DNA of 52,249 nt from Rhodospirillales bacterium Ga0074136 (GTDB lineage: Bacteria; Pseudomonadota; Alphaproteobacteria; Acetobacterales; Acetobacteraceae): the NCBI GenBank assembly GCA_001464375.1, contig LNEW01000112.1:1-52249 (forward strand), given 5' to 3'. Below, one piece after another: positions 1 to 7,324 of this stretch; within the stretch, counting starts at the first letter, position 1; each line of letters starts with the position of its first letter. The position numbers and the translations under genes are program-made. Below the pieces are notes generated by a model. The model searched no databases. It was not told the DNA's origin and saw only the letters and a program-made list of their open reading frames with translations.

Positions 1-237
1 GCGCTCGACTACAGCGGTTCGCCGGGACCGGTCACGGTGAACCTGGCCGATGACACGGTGTCCGACGGGTATGGCGACATCGACACCATCTCCGGCTTCA
101 GCGTGGTGCAGACCGGCAACGGCAATGACAGCGTCGTCGGCGGCGCGGGTGCCGAGACCGTCAACACCGGCGACGGTAACGACACGGTGGTCGGCTCCGA
201 CGGCGCCGACAGCCTGGTCGGTGGCGGCGGGACGAAC
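1..237 (+). repeat. 237-bp tandem repeat, copy 1
   Basis: One in-frame unit of 79 codons (starting ALDYSGSPGP). Its first ~165 bases match the next copy with only two visible substitutions; the last ~70 bases diverge. Further copies probably lie upstream of the window. Confidence 0.85.
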
Positions 238-1479
238 GCGCTCGACTACAGCGGTTCGCCGGGACCGGTCACGGTGAACCTGGCCGATGACACGGTGTCC
301 GACGGGTATGGCGACATCGACACCATCTCCGGCTTCAGCGTGGTGCAGACCGGCAACGGCAACGACAGCGTGGTCGGCGGCGCGGGTGCCGAGACCGTCA
401 ACACCGGCGACGGCGACGACGTGGTCGAAGGCTCCGCCGGCAACGACAGCATCGTCGGCGGCGCGGGCAGCGACACGCTGGACTACAGCGGCTCGACCGG
501 CCCGGTCTTCGTCAACCTCGACGACGACACGGTGCAGGACGGGCTCGGCGGCATCGACACCATCGACGGCTTCGAGGCGATCGCGCTGACCGACGAGGCC
601 GATACCGTGGTCTCCGGCGGCGGCGACGACAGCATCGACCTGGGTGGTGGCGACGACAGCCTGGTCTGGAACCAGGGCGATGGCGACGACACCATCGACC
701 TGGGCGACGGCAACGACACCCTCGACCTCGAGGGCTGGACCGGCGGCAATGACGACCCCTGGGAGACTTTGCTCGGCGGCGACGGCTCGACGCTGTTCAT
801 CAACACCATCACCGGTGGCGATGGGCCCGACACGCTGACCGTCTACGGCTTCGACCCCAACAACGACGTCATCACCTGCTTCGCCGAGGGCACGCGCATC
901 GCGACCGCCCGCGGGGAAGTGCCGGTCGAGCAGCTGCGCGCCGGCGACCTGGTGGTGGCGGCCCATGGCGGGGCGCCTCTCCAGCCGCTGGTCTGGGTCG
1001 GTCGCACCGAGGTCGATGTCGCGCGCCAGCGCAACAAGGCCAAGGCCGCGCCGATCCTGATCAAGGCCGGTGCGCTGGCGGATGGCGTGCCGTTCCGCGA
1101 CCTGCGCGTCAGCCCCGAGCACGCCATCTTCCTCGATGGCCGCCTGGTGCCGGCACGCATGCTGGTGAACGGCACGTCCATCGTGCAGGAACTCTGGGTC
1201 CGCGCGGTCACCTACTTCCATGTCGAAATGCAGGGCCATGGCCTGGTGGTCAGCGAGGGCGCGGTGACCGAGACCTACTTCGACGACGGCAACCGCCACC
1301 TGTTCGACAACGCCAAGGTCGCGGCGCTGGTGGTGGACTTCGAGGCCCTGCGCCGCAACGGGCGCTATGCCGAGGCGGCCTGCGCGCCGCTGGTGTCCGA
1401 GGACGACGCGGCGCTGGTGCCGATCCGGGCGCGCATCGCGGCGCGCGTGCCGGCCGCCATCGCGGCACGGCGGGCCTGA
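1..1479 (+). CDS. RTX-type repeat protein with C-terminal Hint domain (5' partial)
   Basis: The frame is open from base 1, so the start lies outside the window. The first ~285 residues are glycine/aspartate-rich nonapeptide-like repeats (GGxGxDx, for example GNDSVVGGAG, GDGDDTIDLG), the calcium-binding RTX pattern of proteins exported by type I secretion. At about residue 293 the repeats give way to a Hint-type domain starting with Cys (CFAEGTRIAT), with the VEQLRAGD and LSPEH-like (VSPEHAIFLDG) motifs and a VTYFHVE block typical of the Hint_2 family found after RTX repeats in alphaproteobacteria. Hint domains can self-cleave, but cleavage here is only inference. Secretion to the surface or medium is likely by family. 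No secretion ABC transporter is visible in the window. A strong hairpin follows the stop. Confidence 0.85.
   Translation, partial: ALDYSGSPGPVTVNLADDTVSDGYGDIDTISGFSVVQTGNGNDSVVGGAGAETVNTGDGNDTVVGSDGADSLVGGGGTNALDYSGSPGPVTVNLADDTVSDGYGDIDTISGFSVVQTGNGNDSVVGGAGAETVNTGDGDDVVEGSAGNDSIVGGAGSDTLDYSGSTGPVFVNLDDDTVQDGLGGIDTIDGFEAIALTDEADTVVSGGGDDSIDLGGGDDSLVWNQGDGDDTIDLGDGNDTLDLEGWTGGNDDPWETLLGGDGSTLFINTITGGDGPDTLTVYGFDPNNDVITCFAEGTRIATARGEVPVEQLRAGDLVVAAHGGAPLQPLVWVGRTEVDVARQRNKAKAAPILIKAGALADGVPFRDLRVSPEHAIFLDGRLVPARMLVNGTSIVQELWVRAVTYFHVEMQGHGLVVSEGAVTETYFDDGNRHLFDNAKVAALVVDFEALRRNGRYAEAACAPLVSEDDAALVPIRARIAARVPAAIAARRA
238..474 (+). repeat. 237-bp tandem repeat, copy 2
   Basis: Second in-frame 79-codon unit of the RTX gene. 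A clearly diverged third unit begins near 475 (TLDYSGSTGP), so the unit period continues while identity drops toward the Hint domain. Confidence 0.85.
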
Positions 1480-1487
1480 GCTCGGCG

Positions 1488-1519
1488 CGGCGGGGCCACG
1501 GTGCGCCGTGGCCCCGCCG
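1488..1519 (+). terminator. Strong hairpin after the RTX-Hint gene
   Basis: A perfect 14-bp GC-rich stem (1488-1501 pairing with 1506-1519) with a 4-base loop (tgcg) starts nine bases after the stop codon. No T-run follows; a C-run does. It is therefore a terminator by position and stem strength rather than a classical intrinsic terminator. Confidence 0.65.
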
Positions 1520-1655
1520 ACGCCCCCCCGAGTCGGCGTCGCTCCTGGCATTCTTCCATCACGATCGCGTGAGTTGTCTAAATACTCAGCAATGTCATTG
1601 AACGTGCACGGGCACTGGTGACGCACCGGACCGGCCGCGCTGCAGCAAGATGTTC

Positions 1656-1670
1656 AAAAGACGTTCTTTT
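1656..1670. promoter_or_regulatory. AT-rich palindrome AAAAGA-CGT-TCTTTT
   Basis: Perfect 6-bp arms around a 3-base centre, in an otherwise GC-rich region, ~220 bases upstream of the small ORF at 1892. It could be an operator or a weak intrinsic terminator (a T follows). Function is inferred from symmetry and position only. Confidence 0.35.
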
Positions 1671-1856
1671 TCGCCGCTTTTCGTGAGCACGGCTGAAAGC
1701 CTGGGACGGGCCGTGCAAGCGCGCGAACCGAGCGTCGCCGTTACGCAACTCTACCATTGGTCGCTGTCGTGAATCCCTGATCCGGGTATGATCCTGGTCT
1801 CGGCAGTCGCGGCGCAGGATGCGCTCGCAACGCCGGTACGGACGCCGCCAAAAGGC

Positions 1857-1890
1857 GGCGCCGTGTCCACCCCCTGAAGGACACGACGCC
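1857..1890 (+). promoter_or_regulatory. Hairpin covering the ribosome binding site of the small ORF
   Basis: Arms 1857-1868 and 1879-1890 pair over 12 bp with one mismatch (1861/1886). The SD-like GAAGGA (1876-1881) lies partly in the loop and partly in the 3' arm, and the hairpin ends one base before the ATG at 1892. This layout could limit translation initiation; that is inference. Confidence 0.4.
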
Positions 1891-1891
1891 C

Positions 1892-2167
1892 ATGGCCGAC
1901 ATCACCCCGACCCCGTCCCCCGACGACGTGATCATCACGTTGCGCCCGGTCGCCGGCGGGTCCAGCACCATCGAGATCGATCGCCTGGGCGACGGATCCT
2001 ACCGCGCCACCCACCGCGCCGGCATGGGCACGCTGGAACTCTGCCGCACCGACGACCTGGAACGCCTGCTGCGCCAATTGAATGAGGCGCTGATCACCGG
2101 CACGCAGTCCGGCTACGTCGCGGCCGTGCGCAACCTGCACGAAACCGAGCTCTCCCGCGCCGGCTGA
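1892..2167 (+). CDS. Small protein of unknown function, 91 aa
   Basis: A 91-residue soluble acidic protein (MADITPTPSPDD...) with no signal peptide or membrane segment and no family recognised. The sequence reads like a short alpha/beta domain: predicted strands near VIITLRPVA, STIEIDRLG and YRATHRAG, then a helix near TDDLERLLRQLNEAL. The start is the first ATG after a GAAGGA sequence that is partly buried in a hairpin. It stands alone, with a long gap before it and the convergent gpsA stop 12 bases after its own stop. Coding status is supported by frame and codon use only, so it remains hypothetical. Confidence 0.6.
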   Translation: MADITPTPSPDDVIITLRPVAGGSSTIEIDRLGDGSYRATHRAGMGTLELCRTDDLERLLRQLNEALITGTQSGYVAAVRNLHETELSRAG

Positions 2168-2179
2168 CAGGCGCGGGCG

Positions 2180-3157
2180 CTACTCGGCGCGCAGGGGGCG
2201 CGCCAGCAGCCGCTCCGTCGCCTCGCGCACCGTGATACGCTCCGCCACCAGATCGGCCACAGCAGCACAGACCGGCAATTCCACGCCAACCGACGCCGCC
2301 CGCGCCACCAGGGCCGGCGCCGTGGCCACGCCTTCGGTCACGCCGGTGCGCGCCGCCAGCACATCAGCCAGCCGTTCCCCGCGACCGAGCGCCAGGCCCA
2401 GCGACATGTTCCGGCTGCCGGGACCGGCACAGGTCAGCACCAGGTCGCCCAGCCCGGTCAGCCCCGCCGCCGTTTCCGCCCGCCCGCCCAGCGCCACCGC
2501 CAGCCGCGACAATTCCGCCAGCCCGCGTGTCACCAGCGCGGCGCGCGCATTCTCGCCCAGCCCGGCGCCGATCACCGCCCCGGCGGCGATCGCGATCACG
2601 TTCTTGGCCGCCCCGCCCACCTCGGCGCCGACCGGGTCATCGCCGGCATAAAGCCGGAAGCCGGGCGACCCGAGCAGCGCCACCCCGGCCTCGCGCAGCG
2701 CCGCATCCGCCGCCGCCACCACCGCTGCCGCAGGCAAGCCGCGCGCCACCTCATGCGCGAAATTCGGCCCGGACAGCACGCCCGCCGCCAGGCGGGGGCG
2801 CAGGCCGGACAGCACCTCAAGCGGCAGGCCGAGGCTGCCCGACTCGACCCCCTTGCCGCATAGCAGCATCGGCACCGCGGCCAGCGGCAGCGCCGAGACC
2901 ACGGCGCGCAGGGCCTGCACCGGCACCACCAGCAGCGCCAGCGCCGCGCCCGCCAGCGCCTCCGCAGCATCGGCGGTGACCGCCACGGCAGCGGGCAAGG
3001 CCGCGTCGGGAAGATACCGTGCGTTCGCGCGCGCGGCGGCGATCTCCGCCGCTCGGCATGGATCGCGGGCCCAGAGCACCACCTCGCGACCGGCACGCGC
3101 CGCCTGGATCGCGAGCGCGGTGCCCCAGGCACCGGCACCGAGTACAGCGATCTTCAC
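2180..3157 (-). CDS. gpsA: NAD(P)+-dependent glycerol-3-phosphate dehydrogenase
   Basis: Catalyses reduction of dihydroxyacetone phosphate to sn-glycerol 3-phosphate for phospholipid synthesis in the cytoplasm. The 325-residue product has the N-terminal dinucleotide-binding GAGAWG (residues 7-12), the GK pair at 101-102, SGPNFAHEVA (129-138) and the catalytic lysine region GAAKNVIAIAAG (K185). Length fits the family. The GTG at 3157 is preferred because a GATGGGG stretch lies 8 bases upstream and MKIAVLGAG aligns with the usual N-terminus; a GTG nine bases earlier is possible. It follows rlmJ, 13 bases after that stop, in the tsaD-cupin-rlmJ-gpsA run. tsaD-gpsA proximity is common in alphaproteobacteria. 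Confidence 0.93.
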   Translation of the reverse strand: MKIAVLGAGAWGTALAIQAARAGREVVLWARDPCRAAEIAAARANARYLPDAALPAAVAVTADAAEALAGAALALLVVPVQALRAVVSALPLAAVPMLLCGKGVESGSLGLPLEVLSGLRPRLAAGVLSGPNFAHEVARGLPAAAVVAAADAALREAGVALLGSPGFRLYAGDDPVGAEVGGAAKNVIAIAAGAVIGAGLGENARAALVTRGLAELSRLAVALGGRAETAAGLTGLGDLVLTCAGPGSRNMSLGLALGRGERLADVLAARTGVTEGVATAPALVARAASVGVELPVCAAVADLVAERITVREATERLLARPLRAE

Positions 3158-3170
3158 GGCAGACACCCCA

Positions 3171-3995
3171 TCATTCGGCCGCCACGCGCGTGAGCGCCCA
3201 GCCGGCGCCGGGCTCGGCGCCCAGCAGGGGCAGCAGGGCGGACAGCACCGCCGCGGCGGCAGCCTCGAAGCCAAAGGGCGGGTTCACCACCAGCAGCCCA
3301 CTCCCGTTCAGGCGACGCGGGTCGGTCGGCTCGCGCAGCCACATCTCGGCCGCCACCATATCGCGCACGCCGGTCGCACGCAGCGCGTCATGGAAATCAC
3401 GCACCGGGGCACGATGCTTCACCGGATACCAGGCGGCCACCATCCCGGCGCGGAAGCGACGGTTCACCTCGGCAATGGCATCCACCAGGCGCGCGAATTC
3501 AGCCTCCTGCTCGAAGGGCGGGTCGATCAGCACCAGGCCGCGCTTCTCGGGAAACGGCGTCAGCGCGCGGATCGCCTCCCACGCATCGCGCCGATGCACC
3601 GCGACCTGGGCGTCGCGCGCGAAATGGGCGCGCAGCGCGGCATGGTCCTCGATGTGGAGTTCGCAGCAGGCCAGGCGGTCCCCATCCCGCAACGCCGCGC
3701 GCACCAGCGCCGGCGACCCCGGATAGCGCACCGGAAACCCCTGTGCGCGCAGCGCCTCCAGGAAGGGCGCCAGCGGCCCGTCCACCACATCCACCAGCCG
3801 CAGCGCGCCGCGCGCCGCTTCCCCCGTCCGCGCGGCCTGCTCCGCCCCCAGGTCGTACACGCCCCGCCCTGCATGGGTGTCGAGCACGGCGAAGGGTGCG
3901 GGCTTGCGCCGCAGCGCGTCGATCAGCAGCAGCAGCAGCGCGTGCTTCAGGCAATCCGCGTGGTTGCCGGCATGGAAGGCGTGGCGGTAGTTCAT
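3171..3995 (-). CDS. rlmJ: 23S rRNA (adenine2030-N6)-methyltransferase RlmJ
   Basis: Predicted to methylate N6 of A2030 in 23S rRNA. The 274-aa product starts with the family hallmark MNYRHAFHAGNHADCLKH, carries a SAM-binding loop HAGRG (residues 41-45), the methyltransferase catalytic motif LIDPPFE (DPPF at 158-161), and the late LNGSGLLVVNPPF block. Length matches RlmJ. No strong ribosome binding site is seen before the ATG. It lies between the cupin-like gene (55-base gap) and gpsA (13-base gap), all on the minus strand, so co-transcription is likely. Confidence 0.9.
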   Translation of the reverse strand: MNYRHAFHAGNHADCLKHALLLLLIDALRRKPAPFAVLDTHAGRGVYDLGAEQAARTGEAARGALRLVDVVDGPLAPFLEALRAQGFPVRYPGSPALVRAALRDGDRLACCELHIEDHAALRAHFARDAQVAVHRRDAWEAIRALTPFPEKRGLVLIDPPFEQEAEFARLVDAIAEVNRRFRAGMVAAWYPVKHRAPVRDFHDALRATGVRDMVAAEMWLREPTDPRRLNGSGLLVVNPPFGFEAAAAAVLSALLPLLGAEPGAGWALTRVAAE

Positions 3996-4050
3996 TTGCC
4001 ACGGTCATGGCCCGGGCCCGGGCCGCGCGCAACCGTCGGGCGCGGCGCCA

Positions 4051-4410
4051 TCAATAATGCGCCACCTCCACCAGCAGGCACCCGGCGGCGCTGGTCAGCG
4101 TCGCCAGCCGCGCGCCATGGGCCACGGTCAGCGCGGCCGGCGCGTGCAGCGGCTCCGACGCACCGGCGGTCTCGATACCGCCCTTCAGCAGCAGGAATTC
4201 CTGCCAGACGTCGCCGGTATCGCGCGGTGCCTCGGGCAGGCTGGTGCCGGGCGGCAGACGCAGCAGCTGGACGCGCGCACCCTGGCGCATGGTGGGGTCG
4301 AGCGAATTCGCAATCAGCTTCACCATCACGCCCGCCGGCGCGCCCGGCAGGGGGAACCAGCCTGTCTCGTCAGCCTCGAACTGGTGCACTTCTCCGGCGG
4401 TGACGCGCAT
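4051..4410 (-). CDS. Cupin-like domain protein
   Basis: A 119-residue beta-rich protein starting MRVTAGEVHQFEADETGW, chosen because GGAGG lies 6-7 bases upstream; a longer frame upstream has no ribosome binding site. The run of short strands (VMVKLIANS, ARVQLLRLPPG, WQEFLLLKGGIE, LLVEVAHY) and the xLPxGTSLPE motif resemble ChrR-like cupins. The usual metal-binding HxH of cupin motif 1 is absent (LPEAPRDTGDVWQ), so it may be a metal-free variant. It sits between tsaD and rlmJ on the same strand. Substrate and role are unknown. Confidence 0.6.
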   Translation of the reverse strand: MRVTAGEVHQFEADETGWFPLPGAPAGVMVKLIANSLDPTMRQGARVQLLRLPPGTSLPEAPRDTGDVWQEFLLLKGGIETAGASEPLHAPAALTVAHGARLATLTSAAGCLLVEVAHY

Positions 4411-4489
4411 CGAATCCTCCCCGTTTTCGGCATCGTGAGGTCTGCGGCGTGCGGCGGCCCTGCGATGGATCAAGCCGGCGCCGGCCACG

Positions 4490-5539
4490 TCACTGCCGGG
4501 GGGAAACGTCCGCCAGCGGCCAGCGCGGCCGGGGGGAATGGTCCACCCCGTCGCTCAGACCGGCCCGCAGCCGCTCGATCCCCGCCCAGGCGACCATCAC
4601 CGCATTGTCGGTGCAAAGCCGCAGCGGCGGTGCGAGCATCGGGACACCCGCCGGCGACGCAACCCCCGCCAGCGCGGCCCGCACCGCCTGGTTCGCCGCG
4701 ACACCGCCGGCCACCACGATCGCGCGCGCGCCCGGCATCATCGCCAGTGCGTGGCGCGCGCGGTCCGCCAGCACCGCCGCCACCGATGCCTGGAACGCCG
4801 CCGCCACATCCGCGTGCCGCGCGCCCTGCGCGACCGCCCGCGCCACCGCGGTTTTCAACCCGCTGAACGAGAAATCGCACCCAGGCCGCCCGAACAAGGG
4901 TCGTGGCAGCGCCACCGCCCGCGCATCGCCCTGCGCCGCCAGCCGTTCCAGATGCGGCCCGCCCGGCCAGGGCAGGCCCATCAGCTTCGCGGCCTTGTCG
5001 AAGGCCTCGCCAACGGCATCGTCCAGCGTGGTGCCAAGCCGCCGGTAGCGCCCCAGCCCTTCGACGGCGACACACTGGCAATGCCCGCCCGAGACCAGCA
5101 GCAGCAGGTACGGAAACGCCGGCGCGCCATCCGGCAGCAGCCCGGGCAGCCGCGCGGTCAGCGCGTGCGCTTCCAGGTGGTTCACCGCCACGAAGGGCAG
5201 CCCCTGCGCGATCGCCACGCCCTTGCCGAAGCCCGCGCCGACGATCAGCCCGCCGATCAGCCCGGGGCCCGACGTGGCCGCCACCGCACCGAGGTCGCCG
5301 AACCCGATCCCCGCGCGCGCCAGCACGCGCTCCGCCAATCCCGGAAGGGCGGCCAAATGCGCCCGCGCCGCGATCTCCGGCACCACGCCGCCGAAGGCCG
5401 CGTGCTCGGCCTCCTGGCTCAGCACGCCCTCGGCCAGGATGGTGCCATCGGGGGCGAGCACCGCCGCGGCGGTCTCGTCGCAGCTGCTCTCGAGCCCCAG
5501 CACCGGCCCGTGCAGCCTGATCGCACCTTCCGCACCCAT
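4490..5539 (-). CDS. tsaD: tRNA N6-adenosine threonylcarbamoyltransferase TsaD
   Basis: Transfers threonylcarbamoyl to A37 of ANN-decoding tRNAs together with TsaB/TsaE. The 349-aa ASKHA-fold protein has [14 protein letters not shown] (around 14-27), the PEIAARAHL block, [12 protein letters not shown], the metal-binding HLEAH (H121, H125), and LLVSGGHCQ. The GLKTA and [12 protein letters not shown] regions near the C-terminus are also typical. It is divergent from hemC with only 23 bases between the two start codons. It heads the tsaD-cupin-rlmJ-gpsA group. Confidence 0.95.
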   Translation of the reverse strand: MGAEGAIRLHGPVLGLESSCDETAAAVLAPDGTILAEGVLSQEAEHAAFGGVVPEIAARAHLAALPGLAERVLARAGIGFGDLGAVAATSGPGLIGGLIVGAGFGKGVAIAQGLPFVAVNHLEAHALTARLPGLLPDGAPAFPYLLLLVSGGHCQCVAVEGLGRYRRLGTTLDDAVGEAFDKAAKLMGLPWPGGPHLERLAAQGDARAVALPRPLFGRPGCDFSFSGLKTAVARAVAQGARHADVAAAFQASVAAVLADRARHALAMMPGARAIVVAGGVAANQAVRAALAGVASPAGVPMLAPPLRLCTDNAVMVAWAGIERLRAGLSDGVDHSPRPRWPLADVSPRQ

Positions 5540-5562
5540 GGCCGGGGTTCTATGACGGAGTC

Positions 5563-6543
5563 ATGTCCCTTGCCCACCCCGCGACCGCTTCCCGCCGCGC
5601 CCTTCCCTTGCGCGTGGGCACCCGTGCCTCGCCGCTGGCGCTCTGGCAGACGCGCGACTTCCTCGCGCGCATCACGCGCTTCTGCCCGGTGCTGCGCGAC
5701 GCCAACGCCTTCGAGGAACAGCGCATCGAGACCTCCGGCGACCTGATCCAGGACCGCCGCCTCGCCGAGATCGGCGGCAAGGGCCTGTTCGCCAAGGAAA
5801 TCCACGAGGCGCTGCTGGATGGCCGCGTCGATTTCGCGGTGCATTCGCTCAAGGACCTCGAGACCGAGATGCCGCCCGGCATCGTGCTGGCCTGCACCCT
5901 GAAGCGCGAGGATGCGCGCGACTGCCTGTTGCCCGGCCCCGCACTGCCCGCTGCCGACCCCGCCGACCCCTTCGCCGCGCTGCCGCAGGGCGCGGTGATC
6001 GGCACGTCGTCGGTGCGGCGGCAATCGCAGCTGCTGCATCGCCGCCCGGACCTGAATGTCGTCATGTTCCGGGGCAATGTGCAGACGCGCCTGCGCAAAC
6101 TGGCCGAGGGCGAGGCGGCGGCGACGCTTCTCGCCCTGGCCGGCCTGCGCCGCATGGAACTCGACCCCGCTGGCAGCGTCGCCATCGACCCCGAAATCAT
6201 GGTCCCCGCCGCCGGCCAGGGCATCGTCGGCGTCACCGTGCGCGCCGACGACACCGAACTGCACGAACTGCTCGCCGCCATCGAGGACCCCGAGGCGCGC
6301 GCCGTTTCCTCTGCCGAACGCGCGCTGCTGGCCGCGCTGGACGGGTCCTGCCGCACGCCGATCGGTGGCCATGCCCGCCTGATGGACAATGGCCGCCTGC
6401 GCCTGACCGGCCTGGTCGCCCGCGCCGACGGATCCTTCCTGCTGCGCCGGACCGAGGAAGGCGACGCGAAGGACGCCATCCGCCTGGGCGATGCCCTGGG
6501 CCAGGCGCTGCGGCGCGACAGCCCGGCGGATCTGTTTGCGTAG
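5563..6543 (+). CDS. hemC: Hydroxymethylbilane synthase (porphobilinogen deaminase)
   Basis: Polymerises four porphobilinogens into hydroxymethylbilane in tetrapyrrole synthesis. The 326-aa product has LRVGTRASPLALWQT, the GGKGLFAKEI and DFAVHSLKDLE motifs, SSVRRQSQL, and the dipyrromethane-cofactor cysteine in LDGSCRTPIGGHA (C263). The N-terminus carries a ~15-residue extension before LRVGTR, so an internal start is possible. It is the first gene of the hemC-hemD-mic60-hemY run and overlaps hemD by 8 bases if hemD uses the TTG at 6536. Confidence 0.95.
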   Translation: MSLAHPATASRRALPLRVGTRASPLALWQTRDFLARITRFCPVLRDANAFEEQRIETSGDLIQDRRLAEIGGKGLFAKEIHEALLDGRVDFAVHSLKDLETEMPPGIVLACTLKREDARDCLLPGPALPAADPADPFAALPQGAVIGTSSVRRQSQLLHRRPDLNVVMFRGNVQTRLRKLAEGEAAATLLALAGLRRMELDPAGSVAIDPEIMVPAAGQGIVGVTVRADDTELHELLAAIEDPEARAVSSAERALLAALDGSCRTPIGGHARLMDNGRLRLTGLVARADGSFLLRRTEEGDAKDAIRLGDALGQALRRDSPADLFA

Positions 6544-7255
6544 CGACACGGCGCCGCGCCGCGCCGTCCTGGTCACCCGTCCCGCGCCGGGCGATGCCGA
6601 GACAGCCGCTGCGCTGGCCGCGCTCGGCTGGGATCCGGTGCTCGCCCCCGCGCTGGTGCTGCGCGAGACGCCGCCCGCAACCCTGCCGCGCGCCCAGGCC
6701 TTGTTGCTGGCCAGCCGCGCGGCCGCGCGCGCCCTGGCCCCCGTGCCGTTGCCGGTGCTTGCCGTGGGCGCCGGCACCGCCGCCGAAGCCCGCGCACGTG
6801 GCTTCGCGGACGTGACAGCGGCCGAGGGCGACGCCGCCGCCCTGGCGCGCCTCGTGGCCGCGCGGCGCGACCCGACCGCCGGGCCGCTGCTGCTGGCGGT
6901 CGGGCGCGGCTATGGCACGGAGTTGGCCGCCGCCCTGCGCGCGCGTGGCTTCCGTGTCATCCGCCGCGTCGTCTACCAGGCCATCCCGGCCGCGGTCCTG
7001 CCGGACGCGGCGCTGGGCGCGATCCGCGCCGGGCATGTTGCGGCGGTGCTGGTCACCTCGCCGCGTGGCGCCCGAATCCTGGTCGCGCTGCTGCGCCGTG
7101 CGGGGCTGGCCGAGGGTACCCGCGGCATGCGCGCGCTGGTGCTCAGCCCGCGCATCGCCGCGGCGCTGAAGCCGCTGGCCTTCGCCGCGGTGGACTTTCC
7201 GGCGCGCCCCGACCCGGCGCTGCTGCCCGCGCTGCTCGGTCCGCCATCGTCTTGA
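6536..7255 (+). CDS. hemD: Uroporphyrinogen-III synthase
   Basis: Cyclises hydroxymethylbilane with D-ring inversion to uroporphyrinogen III. The family is poorly conserved; the call rests on the two-lobed pattern (AVLVTRPAPGDAETAAAL at the start, VLVTSPRGARILVALL near residue 175) and on directly following hemC. A TTG at 6536 with GGCGGA just upstream is the best start, giving 239 aa and an 8-base overlap with hemC. A longer ATG frame from 6491 would lie inside hemC and add non-homologous residues. Confidence 0.85.
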   Translation: MRSDTAPRRAVLVTRPAPGDAETAAALAALGWDPVLAPALVLRETPPATLPRAQALLLASRAAARALAPVPLPVLAVGAGTAAEARARGFADVTAAEGDAAALARLVAARRDPTAGPLLLAVGRGYGTELAAALRARGFRVIRRVVYQAIPAAVLPDAALGAIRAGHVAAVLVTSPRGARILVALLRRAGLAEGTRGMRALVLSPRIAAALKPLAFAAVDFPARPDPALLPALLGPPSS

Positions 7256-7324
7256 ACCCTGGCGGCTGGCGCCATCGGGCGCGCCGGTTGCTATACCTCC
7301 CGCCGCCGCAGCACGAGGACGGGC

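Larger units (their letters stand above)
1520..1891. other. Non-coding gap between RTX-Hint gene and small ORF
   Basis: About 370 bases without a credible gene. The part around 1560-1680 is more AT-rich than anything nearby and carries a palindrome at 1656-1670 and T-runs. The last 35 bases form a hairpin just ahead of the next start codon. It probably holds the promoter of the following gene, but no confident -35/-10 pair was found. Confidence 0.5.

Noticed and set aside
1..474. Repeats as a CRISPR-like array
   Set aside because: The repeats are 237 bp, in frame, contiguous without spacers and encode RTX motifs.
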